Assembly: GCA_046596405.1 (NCBI GenBank)
Contig: JBKJMN010000216.1
Location: 1-7,444, forward strand
Length of the DNA: 7,444 bases
Source of the DNA: PALSA-1004 sp046596405
Lineage (GTDB): Bacteria; Pseudomonadota; Gammaproteobacteria; Burkholderiales; SG8-41
Direction: 5' to 3'
Shown here in pieces: positions 6,809-7,444 of the stretch. A model generated the notes under the pieces. That model was not told the origin of the DNA, made no database searches, and saw nothing but the letters and a program-made list of their open reading frames with translations. Position 1 is the first letter of the stretch. Each line of letters opens with the position of its first letter. The position numbers were made by a program, and so were the translations under genes.

Positions 6809-7444
6809 ATGTGTGACATCAGCAACCCGATATTCCAAGACGCCGAACAGGCCCGCCTGCACCTTGAGGCGTTGCGCTGGGAGCGTGGCCGCTCCTGCCC
6901 TCACTGTGGCGATCTGGAAGCGTCCAGCCCAACGGCAAGCAAGAACCATAAGCCGGGTATGTATTACTGCAATTCATGCGCTAAGACCTTTACGGTGACC
7001 GTGGGGACTATCTTCGAGCGCTCGCACATTCCGCTTAACAAATGGATTCATGCGTTTCATTTGATGGCGTCCAGCAAAAAAGGCATCAGCGCACATCAAT
7101 TACACCGCATGTTCGGTATCACATACAAGTCAGCATGGTTCATGGCGCACCGCATCCGTGAGTGCATGAAACCGGGAGGCGGCATGTTTAACACTGGCGG
7201 CGGCACGATTGAAGCCGATGAAACCTACGTGGGCGGCAAAGAGCGCACCAAACACGCGAACAAGCGCAACAAAAAGAACATTGGCGGCATGGGTAAGGAA
7301 ATGGTGCTTTCTCTGATTGACCGCGAGAAAGGCCAAGTCCGCTCTTTTCATCTGTCGTCCGTTAGCGCCGATAATCTCAAGCCGATTCTTCAGCAACAAT
7401 TAAATACGAAGAAAACGCACCTTCGCACCGATGGCGAGCGCCAG
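6809..7444 (+). CDS. IS1595-family transposase (ISXO2-like), 3' end cut by the window
   Basis: DNA transposase of the IS1595 family, which moves its element by a DDE-type reaction. The frame from the ATG at 6809 stays open for 212 codons to the last base and lacks a stop only because the window ends. An N-terminal zinc ribbon is formed by C30/C33 (CPHC) and C54/C57 (CNSC). A helical region with FHLMASSKKGISAHQLHRMF (83-102) and SAWFMAHRIRE (108-118) follows, as is typical of this family. The catalytic domain then begins with EADETYVGGK (135-144), with D137 the likely first catalytic Asp. The second is D208 in RTDGE (206-210). The third acidic or Asn residue should lie beyond the edge. Family members are around 300 residues, so roughly one third is missing. 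There is no frameshift or internal stop in what is visible, so the element could be active. Confidence 0.93.
   Translation, partial: MCDISNPIFQDAEQARLHLEALRWERGRSCPHCGDLEASSPTASKNHKPGMYYCNSCAKTFTVTVGTIFERSHIPLNKWIHAFHLMASSKKGISAHQLHRMFGITYKSAWFMAHRIRECMKPGGGMFNTGGGTIEADETYVGGKERTKHANKRNKKNIGGMGKEMVLSLIDREKGQVRSFHLSSVSADNLKPILQQQLNTKKTHLRTDGERQ

Larger units (their letters stand above)
6740..7444 (+). mobile_element. IS1595-family insertion sequence, left part (right end outside window)
   Basis: The element is recognised by its transposase. Elements of this family usually have terminal inverted repeats beginning with G's and make 8-bp target duplications. On that basis the left end is placed at the GGGG at 6740-6743, followed by the A/T-rich AATTATATACTTGAC stretch; this boundary is inferred and could shift by a few bases. 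Base composition is visibly less GC-rich than in the Bug genes, consistent with separate origin. The right inverted repeat and the target duplication lie beyond 7444. Confidence 0.7.

Noticed and set aside
7130..7399. Minus-strand 89-codon frame opposite the transposase
   Set aside because: It lies inside the transposase catalytic region, where the plus-strand frame has conserved DDE motifs. It is an antisense shadow.
1..7444. CRISPR array, tRNA/rRNA, toxin-antitoxin or defence system
   Set aside because: I saw no regularly spaced repeats, no RNA gene structures, and no nuclease, toxin or defence motifs. The only long repeated signal is the family similarity between the two Bug proteins.

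Overview
The window looks like a stretch of chromosome or genomic island from a high-GC proteobacterium, most likely a betaproteobacterium of the Burkholderiales. This is an inference. It rests on strong G/C bias at third codon positions, on two consecutive Bug/TctC-type solute-binding proteins (a family greatly expanded in that order), and on a copper ATPase with the YHS plus heavy-metal-binding N-terminus common in proteobacterial metal-resistance islands. No rRNA, tRNA or housekeeping gene is present to fix the taxonomy.

Layout, left to right. Positions 1-23 may hold the last codons of an upstream gene. Positions 54-2420 (+) encode a complete 788-residue P1B-type copper-exporting ATPase. 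Only 12 bases later, and convergent with it, ends a two-gene minus-strand operon (4498 down to 2433). It encodes two exported tetratricopeptide-repeat (TPR) proteins of unknown function, whose stop and start codons overlap by 4 bases. A 220-bp divergent intergenic region (4499-4718) has recognisable promoter elements on both strands. Positions 4719-6693 (+) hold two tandem Bug/TctC periplasmic solute-binding proteins with no TctA/TctB membrane partners in view. After about 46 bp of non-coding DNA comes the left end of an IS1595-family insertion sequence. Its transposase starts at 6809 and runs off the window still open at 7444.

How the parts relate. The ATPase exports Cu(I) from the cytoplasm and is a stand-alone metal-resistance module here. 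The TPR pair is a separate envelope module, probably co-transcribed and translationally coupled. The Bug pair probably captures small carboxylates or similar solutes in the periplasm, either for a transporter encoded elsewhere or for sensing. The sequence does not show a functional link between these three modules. With the IS on the right and the metal-resistance gene on the left, the window reads as accessory DNA assembled from independent cassettes. I found no CRISPR array, RNA gene, phage gene or clear intrinsic terminator, and no clearly new multi-gene system. The least understood unit is the TPR operon.
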